NCBI GenBank assembly: GCA_026014735.1 | Contig: JAOZHT010000003.1 | Coordinates: 290,080-354,079 of the forward strand | Reading direction: 5' to 3' | Source: Candidatus Bathyarchaeota archaeon | GTDB lineage: Archaea; Thermoproteota; Bathyarchaeia; Bathyarchaeales; Bathycorpusculaceae | Length of the DNA stretch: 64,000 nt | Shown: positions 52,233-61,118 of the stretch, piece by piece | How the letters are laid out: the number at the start of each line of letters is the position of its first letter | Numbering within the stretch: position 1 is the stretch's first letter | The notes under the pieces: model-generated | The model's database searches: none | What the model was told of the DNA's origin: nothing | The model's input: the letters and a program-made list of their open reading frames with translations, nothing else | Program-made: the position numbers and the translations under genes

Positions 52233-54346
52233 TTTTCAGCAAAGGAATCGTGAGTTTCAACCAACGCTACATCTCCCAGCATTTCCTAGTTGTAGTAGTC
52301 GCCCTGCAGGTGCTAATGTACCTCTCGCTTTTCCTAGGCTTTGACCTTGCCCGCGTAGTTATCGGCATAGCCTACCTTACCTTCATCCCTGGCTTTCTAC
52401 TTATCAAAATCCTTAAACTCGACAATCTAGGCATGCTTGAATCCCTCCTCTTCTCAGTGGGTTTCAGCGTTGCTTTCCTGATGCTTTCCGGGCTCGTCAT
52501 TAACGAATTCGGATCGCTTTTCGGCTTGTCATTTCCACTTGCAACATTACCGCTTTCACTCTTCATAAACACCGTAATCATCATCTGCGCCGTCGTAGCG
52601 CATCTGCGCCAAAGCCGCGCAAAACCGCCTGCCCTTCCACCCATCAACTTCACCGCGCCCATGTTGCTGCTGCTTCTAATTCCCCTCTTGGCAATAGTAG
52701 GCGCTTACTTTGTTAACGTCACCGGAAACAACTTAATTTTGCTGTTGACGGTTGTGGGTATCGCAGCGCTGTTTTCTGTTGGCGTCTTCACTGAGCGAAC
52801 CAGCAAATCCTACGCTTTTGCTGTTCTCATGATTGCCCTTGCTTTGCTTTTGATGGTTACGGTTTCTACCACCTTCATTTTGCCTTACGGAGGCGACTCC
52901 CCCGTTGAAATGTATGTTTTCCGGACTACACAGCTCAATCAGCATTGGAACCCAATTTTTACGCCCGCCGACGAGGCCTACGGCAGATACAATGCGATGC
53001 TTAGCATAACTATGCTGCCCACGGTCTACTCGAACATGCTTGGGTTAGATCCAACGTGGGTTTACAAGATAATCTATCCCCTGCTCTTTGCATTGGTTCC
53101 TGTGGGGCTCTATGTGCTCTGGCAGCCCTACATCGGGAAAAAATTCGCTTTCGCCGCCGCCTTCCTGTTCATGGCGCAATCCACCTTCTACACCGAGATG
53201 ATTGCGCTTAACCGCCAGATGATAGGTGAACTGTTCTTTGTTCTTCTGCTTCTAGTCATACTAAACAAGAATGTGGGGCGGCAGGGCAAATTTGTTGCTT
53301 TCGCGGTCTTTGGCTTTGGGTTGATCTTCTCTCATTATGCCCTAGCGGAAATCTTCCTTTTCCTCATCGTCGCCGCCTGGGCAGCCTCCGTGTTATATCT
53401 TAAAAAACCCAGCTTTAACCTGCAGCTAAGCATGATAGTGTTCTTCTTTGTCGCTATGTTCCTCTGGTACATCTACACATCGGGGTCAGTGGTTTTCGAT
53501 AGCTTCATGTCCTTCACGGGATACATAAGCGCTCAACTCGGCGACTTTTTCAACCCTGCCTCCAGAGGCCAAGCAGTCCTCACTGGGCTGGGCTTGACGC
53601 AGGCGCCTTCCTTCTTAAACACCATAAGCCGAGGTTTTGCTTACCTAACCGAGATATTCATTGTTCTGGGTGTGGTGGCGCTTCTGCGCAAGAAGATGCC
53701 CTTCAAATTCGAACGAGACTTCACGGTTTTTAGCATTCTCGCCGTGATTCTTCTTGTGATGTTAACTCTTGTCCCCGGATTGGCAAATGCGCTGTCGATG
53801 CAGCGGTTCTACCATATACTGCTGATGGTTCTGGCGCCCTTCTGCATTGTCGGCATGTGGTTGACTGCGCAGCTTCTCTTTAAGCGAAGAAAAGAACTGA
53901 TGGTTTCCGTGATTATTGTTGCCGTTTTGGTTCCGTATTTCCTGTTTCAAACAAACTTCGTCTACGAAGTCGCAGGAACCGAAAGCTGGTCAGTGCCACT
54001 TAGCGGCTACCGCATGAATCCAGTTCAGCTCTATGGAACCGACGGCTACATAGACGGCTACAGTGTCTACGGCGCCGAATGGGTATCCAATAACACGCGT
54101 TACGAATACAATATAGTGGGTGATAACGCTCTCTACACGGCTTTACCTGCATACGGCCTAATTTATCGAGGCTACATCATGGAGCTCACAAACGCCACGG
54201 TTTTCCATTCGGGACAATACGTGTACCTTAGCTACATCAGCATCCACTATGAACCCGAAACATCTAACGGTACCCTGCCCCGACTGCTTAACCAAACCAG
54301 CGTAATCTACTCCAACGGTGGCAGCGAAATATATTATATACCCTAA
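52229..54346 (+). CDS. Large polytopic membrane protein, DUF2206-type
   Basis: 705 residues with about 14 membrane helices in the first 560 and an extracellular C-terminal domain of about 140. TYIDG-type and GGDSPVEMYVFRTTQLN segments, together with length, match the DUF2206 (COG5617) predicted membrane proteins seen at archaeal surface-glycan loci. They may be polymerases, flippases or membrane-embedded glycosyltransferases of GT-C type. First codon TTG. The C-terminal part has several NxT/S sites. Confidence 0.8.
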   Translation: MIFSKGIVSFNQRYISQHFLVVVVALQVLMYLSLFLGFDLARVVIGIAYLTFIPGFLLIKILKLDNLGMLESLLFSVGFSVAFLMLSGLVINEFGSLFGLSFPLATLPLSLFINTVIIICAVVAHLRQSRAKPPALPPINFTAPMLLLLLIPLLAIVGAYFVNVTGNNLILLLTVVGIAALFSVGVFTERTSKSYAFAVLMIALALLLMVTVSTTFILPYGGDSPVEMYVFRTTQLNQHWNPIFTPADEAYGRYNAMLSITMLPTVYSNMLGLDPTWVYKIIYPLLFALVPVGLYVLWQPYIGKKFAFAAAFLFMAQSTFYTEMIALNRQMIGELFFVLLLLVILNKNVGRQGKFVAFAVFGFGLIFSHYALAEIFLFLIVAAWAASVLYLKKPSFNLQLSMIVFFFVAMFLWYIYTSGSVVFDSFMSFTGYISAQLGDFFNPASRGQAVLTGLGLTQAPSFLNTISRGFAYLTEIFIVLGVVALLRKKMPFKFERDFTVFSILAVILLVMLTLVPGLANALSMQRFYHILLMVLAPFCIVGMWLTAQLLFKRRKELMVSVIIVAVLVPYFLFQTNFVYEVAGTESWSVPLSGYRMNPVQLYGTDGYIDGYSVYGAEWVSNNTRYEYNIVGDNALYTALPAYGLIYRGYIMELTNATVFHSGQYVYLSYISIHYEPETSNGTLPRLLNQTSVIYSNGGSEIYYIP

Positions 54347-54368
54347 GAGCCCCCTGAGGCATAAGATA

Positions 54369-55424
54369 ATGAGCAAACAAGACAGCGCCCCAACAGTAAC
54401 CATCGTAATACCCACCTACAAACGCGCCGATATCCTGCCGCATCTATTAGCTGCCCTAAAACGGCAAACGTACCGAAACTTCGACATCGTGGCTGTGGTT
54501 AAGCCCTCCGGCGATGGAACCGAGCAGTTGCTCGATGCCGCCCAAACCGACATGAAAGTTAAGACGGTTCTGCAGACTCAGGGTCACATCGTTGACGCCT
54601 ACTTCTTGGGAGTTAAACATTCAAGCGGAGACATCGTGGCGATGCTCGACGACGACGCCATCCCCGCCGACGACTGGCTAGCAGAAACCGTCCGCATCTT
54701 CCAGAATGGCGCTGTAGCTGGGGTTACAGGCGACTCTTACCCCGTTCTGCTGAAAGAAGGCGGAATGCAGATTATACCCGAAGATGAGGTTCCAAGTGTC
54801 CTCTCACATTACGAATACGCTCTATTCGGTCGGCCGCTGCGGGGCTTAGAGAACTACAAGAACTCAATCTCAACTTCAGGCACCGTCTACGAGCGAGGCA
54901 ACAACGCGTTTTGGCGAAGCCGCGGTGAACCCAAGGCTCTGCTGCGTGGGCCCTCCATGGCGGTGAAGGGGGACTTGCTTAGGAGCATCGACTTGGGTAG
55001 CGGCTGGATTCTGGGCTGCGCTTGGGAGATGGTTTTGGGCTGGAACATCTGGAAACGCGGCTACAGCATGGTTTACTGCCCAAACGTGAAGGTTTACCAT
55101 ATCGTTCATGGAAGAACCAGCAGCCGCGACTACCTTAACCCCCGCACGGATATGCTCTGGGCGGTTGAGGCTGAGCTTCTTTTTTATCGTTTACATGCTG
55201 TTGAACCAGATTTTTCACTCGTAAGCAAAGCTACCGCGGATTTGATGCAGACAATCCACACCCTAAAATACCTTAAAACAAACCCCAAGTACCGTCTTTC
55301 AAAGCTTACCGGTATGCTTCTAGCCAACGTCATCGGGGCTAAGTGGCTTATCTATGATGCAATTAAAACATCCTATTCACCGATGGCTGAGCTAAAAAAA
55401 ATAAAAGCTTTATTTCCTCGGTAA
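54369..55424 (+). CDS. Family 2 glycosyltransferase
   Basis: 351 residues from ATG at 54369. TIVIPTYKRADILPHLLAAL, MLDDDAIPADDW (DxD region) and SIDLGSGWILGCAWEMVLGW are GT2 features. The open frame begins at 54318 inside the previous gene; the ATG at 54369 lies after that gene's stop. It resembles rhamnosyl or similar inverting transferases. Confidence 0.88.
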   Translation: MSKQDSAPTVTIVIPTYKRADILPHLLAALKRQTYRNFDIVAVVKPSGDGTEQLLDAAQTDMKVKTVLQTQGHIVDAYFLGVKHSSGDIVAMLDDDAIPADDWLAETVRIFQNGAVAGVTGDSYPVLLKEGGMQIIPEDEVPSVLSHYEYALFGRPLRGLENYKNSISTSGTVYERGNNAFWRSRGEPKALLRGPSMAVKGDLLRSIDLGSGWILGCAWEMVLGWNIWKRGYSMVYCPNVKVYHIVHGRTSSRDYLNPRTDMLWAVEAELLFYRLHAVEPDFSLVSKATADLMQTIHTLKYLKTNPKYRLSKLTGMLLANVIGAKWLIYDAIKTSYSPMAELKKIKALFPR

Positions 55425-55446
55425 ACAATAAAAAATGAGGCATACC

Positions 55447-56595
55447 ATGAATATTGTTGTTTTTTCGTCTGTCTCGTGGAGTTTTCTCTGGCAAAGACCC
55501 CAGCATATAGCCTCCTTGTTAGCTAAAAGAGGCCATAAAGTAGTCTACTTTAACGAACCACATTATATTGACAGCGCAGAGAAACTGAAGAATTTTCTTA
55601 AGCACAACAAGCTGGTTAGCGTCAGCGAGGTAGCGCCGAACGTTTGGGAGGTCACGTTGTATCTGCCCCCCTTCCGTGGCAAACTCTCTTCTATTGCAGA
55701 CCGAATGTTACGAAGCAACTTCAACCATGTTTTTGATAAACTGAAATTCCGGCCCGACGCTGCCCTTGTTTACTGCCTCCGATTCTCCCCGTTGCTAAAG
55801 ACTCTTCAAGCCCAAAACATCAAAATTGTCTTTGACTACGTCGACGACCTAACTGCCTTCCCAGAGTTCGCCATAGAACAATTCGAGCAGATACAGGATA
55901 ACTTCATCGGCTCCTCCAACGTGGTGTTTGCCACTTCAAAGTCCCTCTGCGACCGCATCAAACCCGTTAACCCCCGATGCGTCTATCTGCCAAACGCAAT
56001 GGATTTTGAGCATTTCAACCATGCAGCAACAGAAAAGATTCCTCTCACAGAGCTTGCATCACTAAAACCCCCCATCATAGGATACATAGGGGCTTTCAAT
56101 GACTGGGTTGATGCTGATTTGGTATGTAAACTTGCTCAAATCCATCCGGAGTACTCGCTTCTCATTGTTGGACCCATAAACTTCGGAGGCGAGGAAATGA
56201 GCAAGCACCAAAATATCCTGATGGTAGGCACCAAACCCTATCAGGAGTTGCCTGCTTACCTCTCAAACATCGATGTTTGCATTATACCCTTCAAACTCAA
56301 CAGAATCACTTTGGCGTCTAACCCCATAAAGATGTATGAGTATCTTGCCTCGGGGAAACCTGTAGTTTCAACTGCGTTGCCTGAAGTTACCCAAAACGCT
56401 TCTGAGGTGGTGTACATAGGAATGGACGAAGCCGATTTTATCGCTAAGGTGGAGGCGGCAGTTAATGAACGCAGCAACCGCGATTTTGATGTCGCTGTGC
56501 AGAAGCGCATGAGTTTTGCCAAGGCTAACTCTTGGGAAAGCAGAGTGGACGTTATAGAAGCTGAACTGATGCGGCTTCTGAAAGACACTCCTTAA
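55447..56595 (+). CDS. Family 4 glycosyltransferase, TuaH-like
   Basis: 382 residues from ATG at 55447, which follows GAGG by six bases; ATG at 55435 is less likely. SWSFLWQRPQHIASLLAKRG is the characteristic start of a group that includes TuaH and similar proteins. PIIGYIGAFNDWVDADLV and NPIKMYEYLASGKPVVST form the C-terminal domain and donor site. It ends this run of transferases. Confidence 0.88.
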   Translation: MNIVVFSSVSWSFLWQRPQHIASLLAKRGHKVVYFNEPHYIDSAEKLKNFLKHNKLVSVSEVAPNVWEVTLYLPPFRGKLSSIADRMLRSNFNHVFDKLKFRPDAALVYCLRFSPLLKTLQAQNIKIVFDYVDDLTAFPEFAIEQFEQIQDNFIGSSNVVFATSKSLCDRIKPVNPRCVYLPNAMDFEHFNHAATEKIPLTELASLKPPIIGYIGAFNDWVDADLVCKLAQIHPEYSLLIVGPINFGGEEMSKHQNILMVGTKPYQELPAYLSNIDVCIIPFKLNRITLASNPIKMYEYLASGKPVVSTALPEVTQNASEVVYIGMDEADFIAKVEAAVNERSNRDFDVAVQKRMSFAKANSWESRVDVIEAELMRLLKDTP

Positions 56596-56745
56596 AGGTA
56601 GGCTTTGTTTTTAGTCAATAACTGAGTGTATCGCCAAGTAGAATAAAATATTTATTTGTCTATATCGAAAATCCTTATAGGGTTAATAAGTGCTAACCCG
56701 TACTCATCAAACGTTTAGTAATCTGTCTATTTAAGGGGTTCTTTT

Positions 56746-59700
56746 ATGCTAAAAAAACAGAAAATCGCAAGATTTACCGCAACCGGTATTCTTATAATTC
56801 TCACTCTAAATATCCTCAGTCTCTGCCCTGGCAGCCCACTCATTGTGGACTCCGCAGCCGCAGCTACACCCAGCAGCGACTGGTACTACAGCGACTGGCA
56901 ATACCGGAAACCACATGATATATCCACAGGACAAACCCACATAACTAACTTCTACAGTCTCTCTTCGGCTTGGACGGTTATCTCAGGCAACCCGAGTCAA
57001 CGTCACACCTTCCAACCCGTCCACGACAGTGCCTTGATTGAAGTCAACAAACCCGTTGACGGCAACACCTGGAAATACCTTGCCTACGACAGCGATCCTG
57101 AAGGTTCCCAGATCCGCCTTTACTATACCAACGACACTGCAGGCACATGGACATCCTATAGCCAAAACCCCATTTTGGGTCCACGCGCCTACTACTACCG
57201 TTGGCCAAGCACCACCTACGTCAACGGCGTCTTCAACATGTTTGTTGAAGACCGAAGCGGAGGCGCCTTGGAGCGCTGGAGCAGCACAGACGGCATTCAC
57301 TACACATTTATGGAAAATGTCAGAACAGGCGGCAACGAATATCAGAACCCATTTATTTTCTACAGCACAAACGACAATCGATGGTATCTCTACTCTCATG
57401 ATGCCTCAGGAACCCTCGAGAGTCTGAAGGTTAGAAGTGCCTCATCGCTTGATGGGCTACGCACCGCAAGTGACAGCATCGTACTGAGCAGAAACTTGCC
57501 CTTCGGAGCAGCTACAGTCATGTACTACAACGGCTACTATTGGCTGCTTGCTGAAATTTTTGAGAATAACTTATGGAAAGTCGTTGCTTACTACTCGACT
57601 TCTCCTTCGTCTGGTTTCACTGAAGTCTCCAACTCGCCGATTCTTTCAGCAGACCAAGCATGTCCAACGCTGTATTTGTCGCCTAGCAAAACCCGCGCTT
57701 TTCTCTTCACCACTGAAGGTGCCTCGGTTTGGTATCAGCGGGCACGCGAAGTCAACCTCAGCAGCCCCATTTCTGGGCAACTGACTGACTTATCAAATTA
57801 CCAAATAAAGATTAACGTCAACTATGGCAGCGGTACAAGCCAAGGAGACACCGTTTACTTGGGCGGTCACGGTCGAACCAACTTCGCGGATCTCCGATTC
57901 ACGTGGTATAATGCGTCCCAACACGCCGAGGTTGAATGCCCCTACTGGATAGAGCAGTACACCACAGGTGCCAATGCGGTTATCTGGGTGAAGGTTCCCC
58001 AAATCCAAAGCAGCAACTCAACCCTTTATGTCTATTATGGACAAAGCAGCGCTGCCACAACCAGCAACGGCGCCCAAACCTTTGAGTTCTTTGATGATTT
58101 TAGCGGGTCCCTCTCTAAATGGACAACCGTTGGGGGCACCTGGCAGATACAGAGTGGCGAGCTTGTTGGGCAAACAAGCGCTTTTGGACAGCGTCTGAGG
58201 GCAAACAATTTTGTCTTCGCTAACAACACGGTGCACGTTAACATCAAATGGGCCTCCGGCACCTACTTCGAGGGCGGTCCCTATATACGTGGGCAATCGC
58301 CAAACGAGCAGAACAGTGGCTACATCACTTTGCTTAGCGCCTGGGCTTATGATAGCCGTGACCGCATCTCTTTGATGTCGGGCGGCAGCGAAACCACCCT
58401 TGCCGCGCAGGGCACCACTAACCCTTCCAAAAACGTCTGGTACACCTACGTCTTTAAAGCGGCAGGTAACTCTCTGTCAAGCACCATTTCTCCCCTGTAT
58501 CCCAGTGCACTTTCCGCTACAAGCAACGCCTTTAGCAGCGGCAGTTTCTGTCTCTTCAGCTGGTCTGCCACATCAGAAACCATCAACTATGACAACGTTT
58601 TCATAACCAAAGCCAGCCTAACTGAACCAACGCAAGGCAGCTGGTACGCTGAAGAAGCCGCGCAAACCTCAGCAACCGTGGAAGTCGACGCCTCCTCGGT
58701 AAGCGACGCCAGAGCAGATGTCGGCAGCACACAAACCATTGCTTTCCATGCTAAATGGAGCAACGGCTCAGCTATCACCGCTGGAAGCATCTACGTTAAC
58801 GCAACACAGTTAGCCATTAACAGCACAGGCTGGGCAAGCTTATCAGCGAATAACCCGGCTGTGACAGCTGCTTCTTGGACCGTGACAGGAGTCAACGTCA
58901 ACGGCGTTACAGCTTACTCGGTAACCGCGGCGACGCCGAGGGTAATCTGGGACCAAATAGCCATTGTTGAAGGTAATTTAAGTGCAACTTCTCTCTACAT
59001 CGGTGAAAACGCCACCGTCTGGTTTAAAGCCGCTTACCAATATGACAATAAACCCTTTAACGGCTCAACTGGTTCCCTTATGGTAAACGGAACAACAATG
59101 CTTTATTCATCAGCAAACAGCCGATGGGAAACCACCGTGACCGCAAGCCAGCCTGGGGCAGCGGTTTTCCAGGTATCCGGCGTCTATGACAGCCAATTCG
59201 GACTCACCAAAATAGCCGATGCCGTCGGGTCGCTTGGTCTCTCAGCTCTCAACTTGCCCCTCACCATTGTGTCGAATTCAACCGTTACAGACTTCGCTTT
59301 TAACTCCACGGCAGGCACTGTAGGCTTCACAGTAAGCGGGCCCTCGGGAACATCTGGTTTTGTAAACCTGACTTTGGCTAAGTCGCTGGTAGAGGATGTC
59401 ACGAACCTGAAAATCTACATCGACAGCAACCAAACCAGCTTCAACGTTACCGGCAACGGCTTCTACTGGATGATCAGCTTTGCCTACAACCACAGCACCC
59501 ACAGCGTCCTTGTAGTGCTGGATTCAACTTTGCTGACCCAAGAAACTTCGCAGCCTACCCCCGCAGCAACCGCGACCCCCGCATCTCAATCGGTGACGAC
59601 ATCTGAAATCGCGCAGACAACGTCACCTCAGCAAGAACCCGCGCAAGCAGCTCCCACCCAAGCACCCACGTTGACGCCAAGTTCGCCTCAACCTTCCACG

Positions 59701-59859
59701 TCAACAGACAAGGAAAATCAACCCTGCCCACCACAATCGCTCTGGGGCTTCTCTGTTTTGCAGTTAGCGGTGGTGGCATTAACTCTCTTCCTTGTTTCCA
59801 CTTTGGTGGCGCTAAGATACCGTGGTCTGCGCAAGCAGACGCGGATAGTGCTCCCTTAA
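56746..59859 (+). CDS. Large surface protein: five-bladed-propeller-like domain, DUF2341, LamG-like domain, membrane anchor
   Basis: 1037 residues. Signal peptide at 1-38. WYYSDWQYRKP begins a DUF2341-type domain, but residues about 65-345 are a propeller-like domain with GH43/GH32-like repeats (STDGIHYTFMEN, FYSTNDNRWYLYSHD, MYYNGYYWLLAE). DUF2341 then resumes with LSNYQIKINVNYG through WIEQYTTGANAVIWVKVP and YVYYGQSSA. A laminin-G/concanavalin-like domain follows (FFDDFSGSLSKW), two Ig-like domains, a Thr/Pro/Gln-rich stalk and a terminal membrane helix (about 1008-1028) with basic residues. It is probably a cell-surface polysaccharide-binding or processing protein. AAGGGG about eight bases before the ATG supports the start. 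Confidence 0.85.
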   Translation: MLKKQKIARFTATGILIILTLNILSLCPGSPLIVDSAAAATPSSDWYYSDWQYRKPHDISTGQTHITNFYSLSSAWTVISGNPSQRHTFQPVHDSALIEVNKPVDGNTWKYLAYDSDPEGSQIRLYYTNDTAGTWTSYSQNPILGPRAYYYRWPSTTYVNGVFNMFVEDRSGGALERWSSTDGIHYTFMENVRTGGNEYQNPFIFYSTNDNRWYLYSHDASGTLESLKVRSASSLDGLRTASDSIVLSRNLPFGAATVMYYNGYYWLLAEIFENNLWKVVAYYSTSPSSGFTEVSNSPILSADQACPTLYLSPSKTRAFLFTTEGASVWYQRAREVNLSSPISGQLTDLSNYQIKINVNYGSGTSQGDTVYLGGHGRTNFADLRFTWYNASQHAEVECPYWIEQYTTGANAVIWVKVPQIQSSNSTLYVYYGQSSAATTSNGAQTFEFFDDFSGSLSKWTTVGGTWQIQSGELVGQTSAFGQRLRANNFVFANNTVHVNIKWASGTYFEGGPYIRGQSPNEQNSGYITLLSAWAYDSRDRISLMSGGSETTLAAQGTTNPSKNVWYTYVFKAAGNSLSSTISPLYPSALSATSNAFSSGSFCLFSWSATSETINYDNVFITKASLTEPTQGSWYAEEAAQTSATVEVDASSVSDARADVGSTQTIAFHAKWSNGSAITAGSIYVNATQLAINSTGWASLSANNPAVTAASWTVTGVNVNGVTAYSVTAATPRVIWDQIAIVEGNLSATSLYIGENATVWFKAAYQYDNKPFNGSTGSLMVNGTTMLYSSANSRWETTVTASQPGAAVFQVSGVYDSQFGLTKIADAVGSLGLSALNLPLTIVSNSTVTDFAFNSTAGTVGFTVSGPSGTSGFVNLTLAKSLVEDVTNLKIYIDSNQTSFNVTGNGFYWMISFAYNHSTHSVLVVLDSTLLTQETSQPTPAATATPASQSVTTSEIAQTTSPQQEPAQAAPTQAPTLTPSSPQPSTSTDKENQPCPPQSLWGFSVLQLAVVALTLFLVSTLVALRYRGLRKQTRIVLP

Positions 59860-59928
59860 GGGAGTATTCTTTATTAGGTAGCGCTTGAATCCCCCTTTTA
59901 TTTAAGCACTGTTTATAAGGGGATCAGG

Positions 59929-61080
59929 TTGACTTACTCTGCGCCATTGGTTTCTGTAATCATTGTTAATTTTAACGGCGAAGGCTTTCTGGTTCCCTGC
60001 CTTGACTCCGTGCTTAATAACCGCTACCCCAACTTCGAAGTTGTTTTCGTAGATAACGCCTCCACGGACTCAAGCCTGCAAATAGTGCAGAAGCGCTTCG
60101 GCGCTGACCCCCGGCTTAAAATCATCAAAAACAAAGCTAACTACGGCTTTAGCGGCGGCAACAACGTCGGCTTTAAACACTGCTGCGGCCAATACGTCGC
60201 TTTCTTAAACAGCGACACCGTAGTCGATGAAGAGTGGCTTACCGCGTTGGTTGACGCCCTGCAGCGTGACTCCACGATTGGGTTAGCTCAGAGTACGGTT
60301 CTGATGATGGACAGCGACGCCATCCAAACGGCTGGCTGGGTATACAGCGATTACCTGGTACGCAAGCATGCGCTGGGGAAGGGTCGGTCTGGCCAAAAAA
60401 GTTTTCAGTCCACCTTCGAGGTTTCAGTTGCCTCAGGCGCAAGCATGATCACTAAGAGATCCCTGATTACGGAGGTCGGCTTGTTTGACGCAAGGGTTCC
60501 CTTCTTCTATGATGACACGTTGCTTTCCTTTAAGGTTTGGCTTGCAAACAAACGCGTGGTGACGGTGAGTAAATCAAAAATTCACCATATCCTGGGTGCA
60601 AGCAGTAAGAATGAACAGAAAAAAACGTTGAGCCTCTTTAAGGCTAACACGTGCCTTCTCTTCGACGTTTACTATCGTCTAGACGAGTTGGCGTTCGCTA
60701 TTTTTATCAACTCCTTCCGTATGCTAATCGATTCTACGTTTTGCCTGAAGAAAAAAAATCTCTATGTAGTACACGCTAACATGGAGGGTATGCTTTGGGC
60801 TCTGCGTAACTTCCGGTTTCTTTGGAGCAACAGGCTTAGGCATTGGAGCAAAACAAAGATTTCCCCTCAAACTCTCAAGGAAAAGTTTATTCGAGTTTCC
60901 CTGCCGGTTGCCTCTTATCTTTTTCCATCAAAACTTAACGATATCCGCTTTGAGTTTGCAGTCCACAAATATGAGGCTGCGGTGGAAAAACCGGCGGTTA
61001 TATCGAAAATTGACATATGTGTTCTAGAACAGGAAAGTAAATATATCGGTTCTGGACTAATAGCTGCAGTTAAGAGCTAA
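59929..61080 (+). CDS. Family 2 glycosyltransferase, rhamnosyltransferase-like
   Basis: 383 residues from TTG at 59929. VSVIIVNFNGEGFLVPCLDS, VDNASTDSSL, YGFSGGNNVGF and FLNSDTVVD are the signature of the wbbL/rfbF-like GT2 group. The C-terminal 130 residues are unusual and basic. It is the last transferase of the locus, between two surface protein genes. Confidence 0.9.
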   Translation: MTYSAPLVSVIIVNFNGEGFLVPCLDSVLNNRYPNFEVVFVDNASTDSSLQIVQKRFGADPRLKIIKNKANYGFSGGNNVGFKHCCGQYVAFLNSDTVVDEEWLTALVDALQRDSTIGLAQSTVLMMDSDAIQTAGWVYSDYLVRKHALGKGRSGQKSFQSTFEVSVASGASMITKRSLITEVGLFDARVPFFYDDTLLSFKVWLANKRVVTVSKSKIHHILGASSKNEQKKTLSLFKANTCLLFDVYYRLDELAFAIFINSFRMLIDSTFCLKKKNLYVVHANMEGMLWALRNFRFLWSNRLRHWSKTKISPQTLKEKFIRVSLPVASYLFPSKLNDIRFEFAVHKYEAAVEKPAVISKIDICVLEQESKYIGSGLIAAVKS

Positions 61081-61118
61081 GTGCTTAGGCAGATTAGCTC
61101 TTGCTTGGAGAAATTTTG

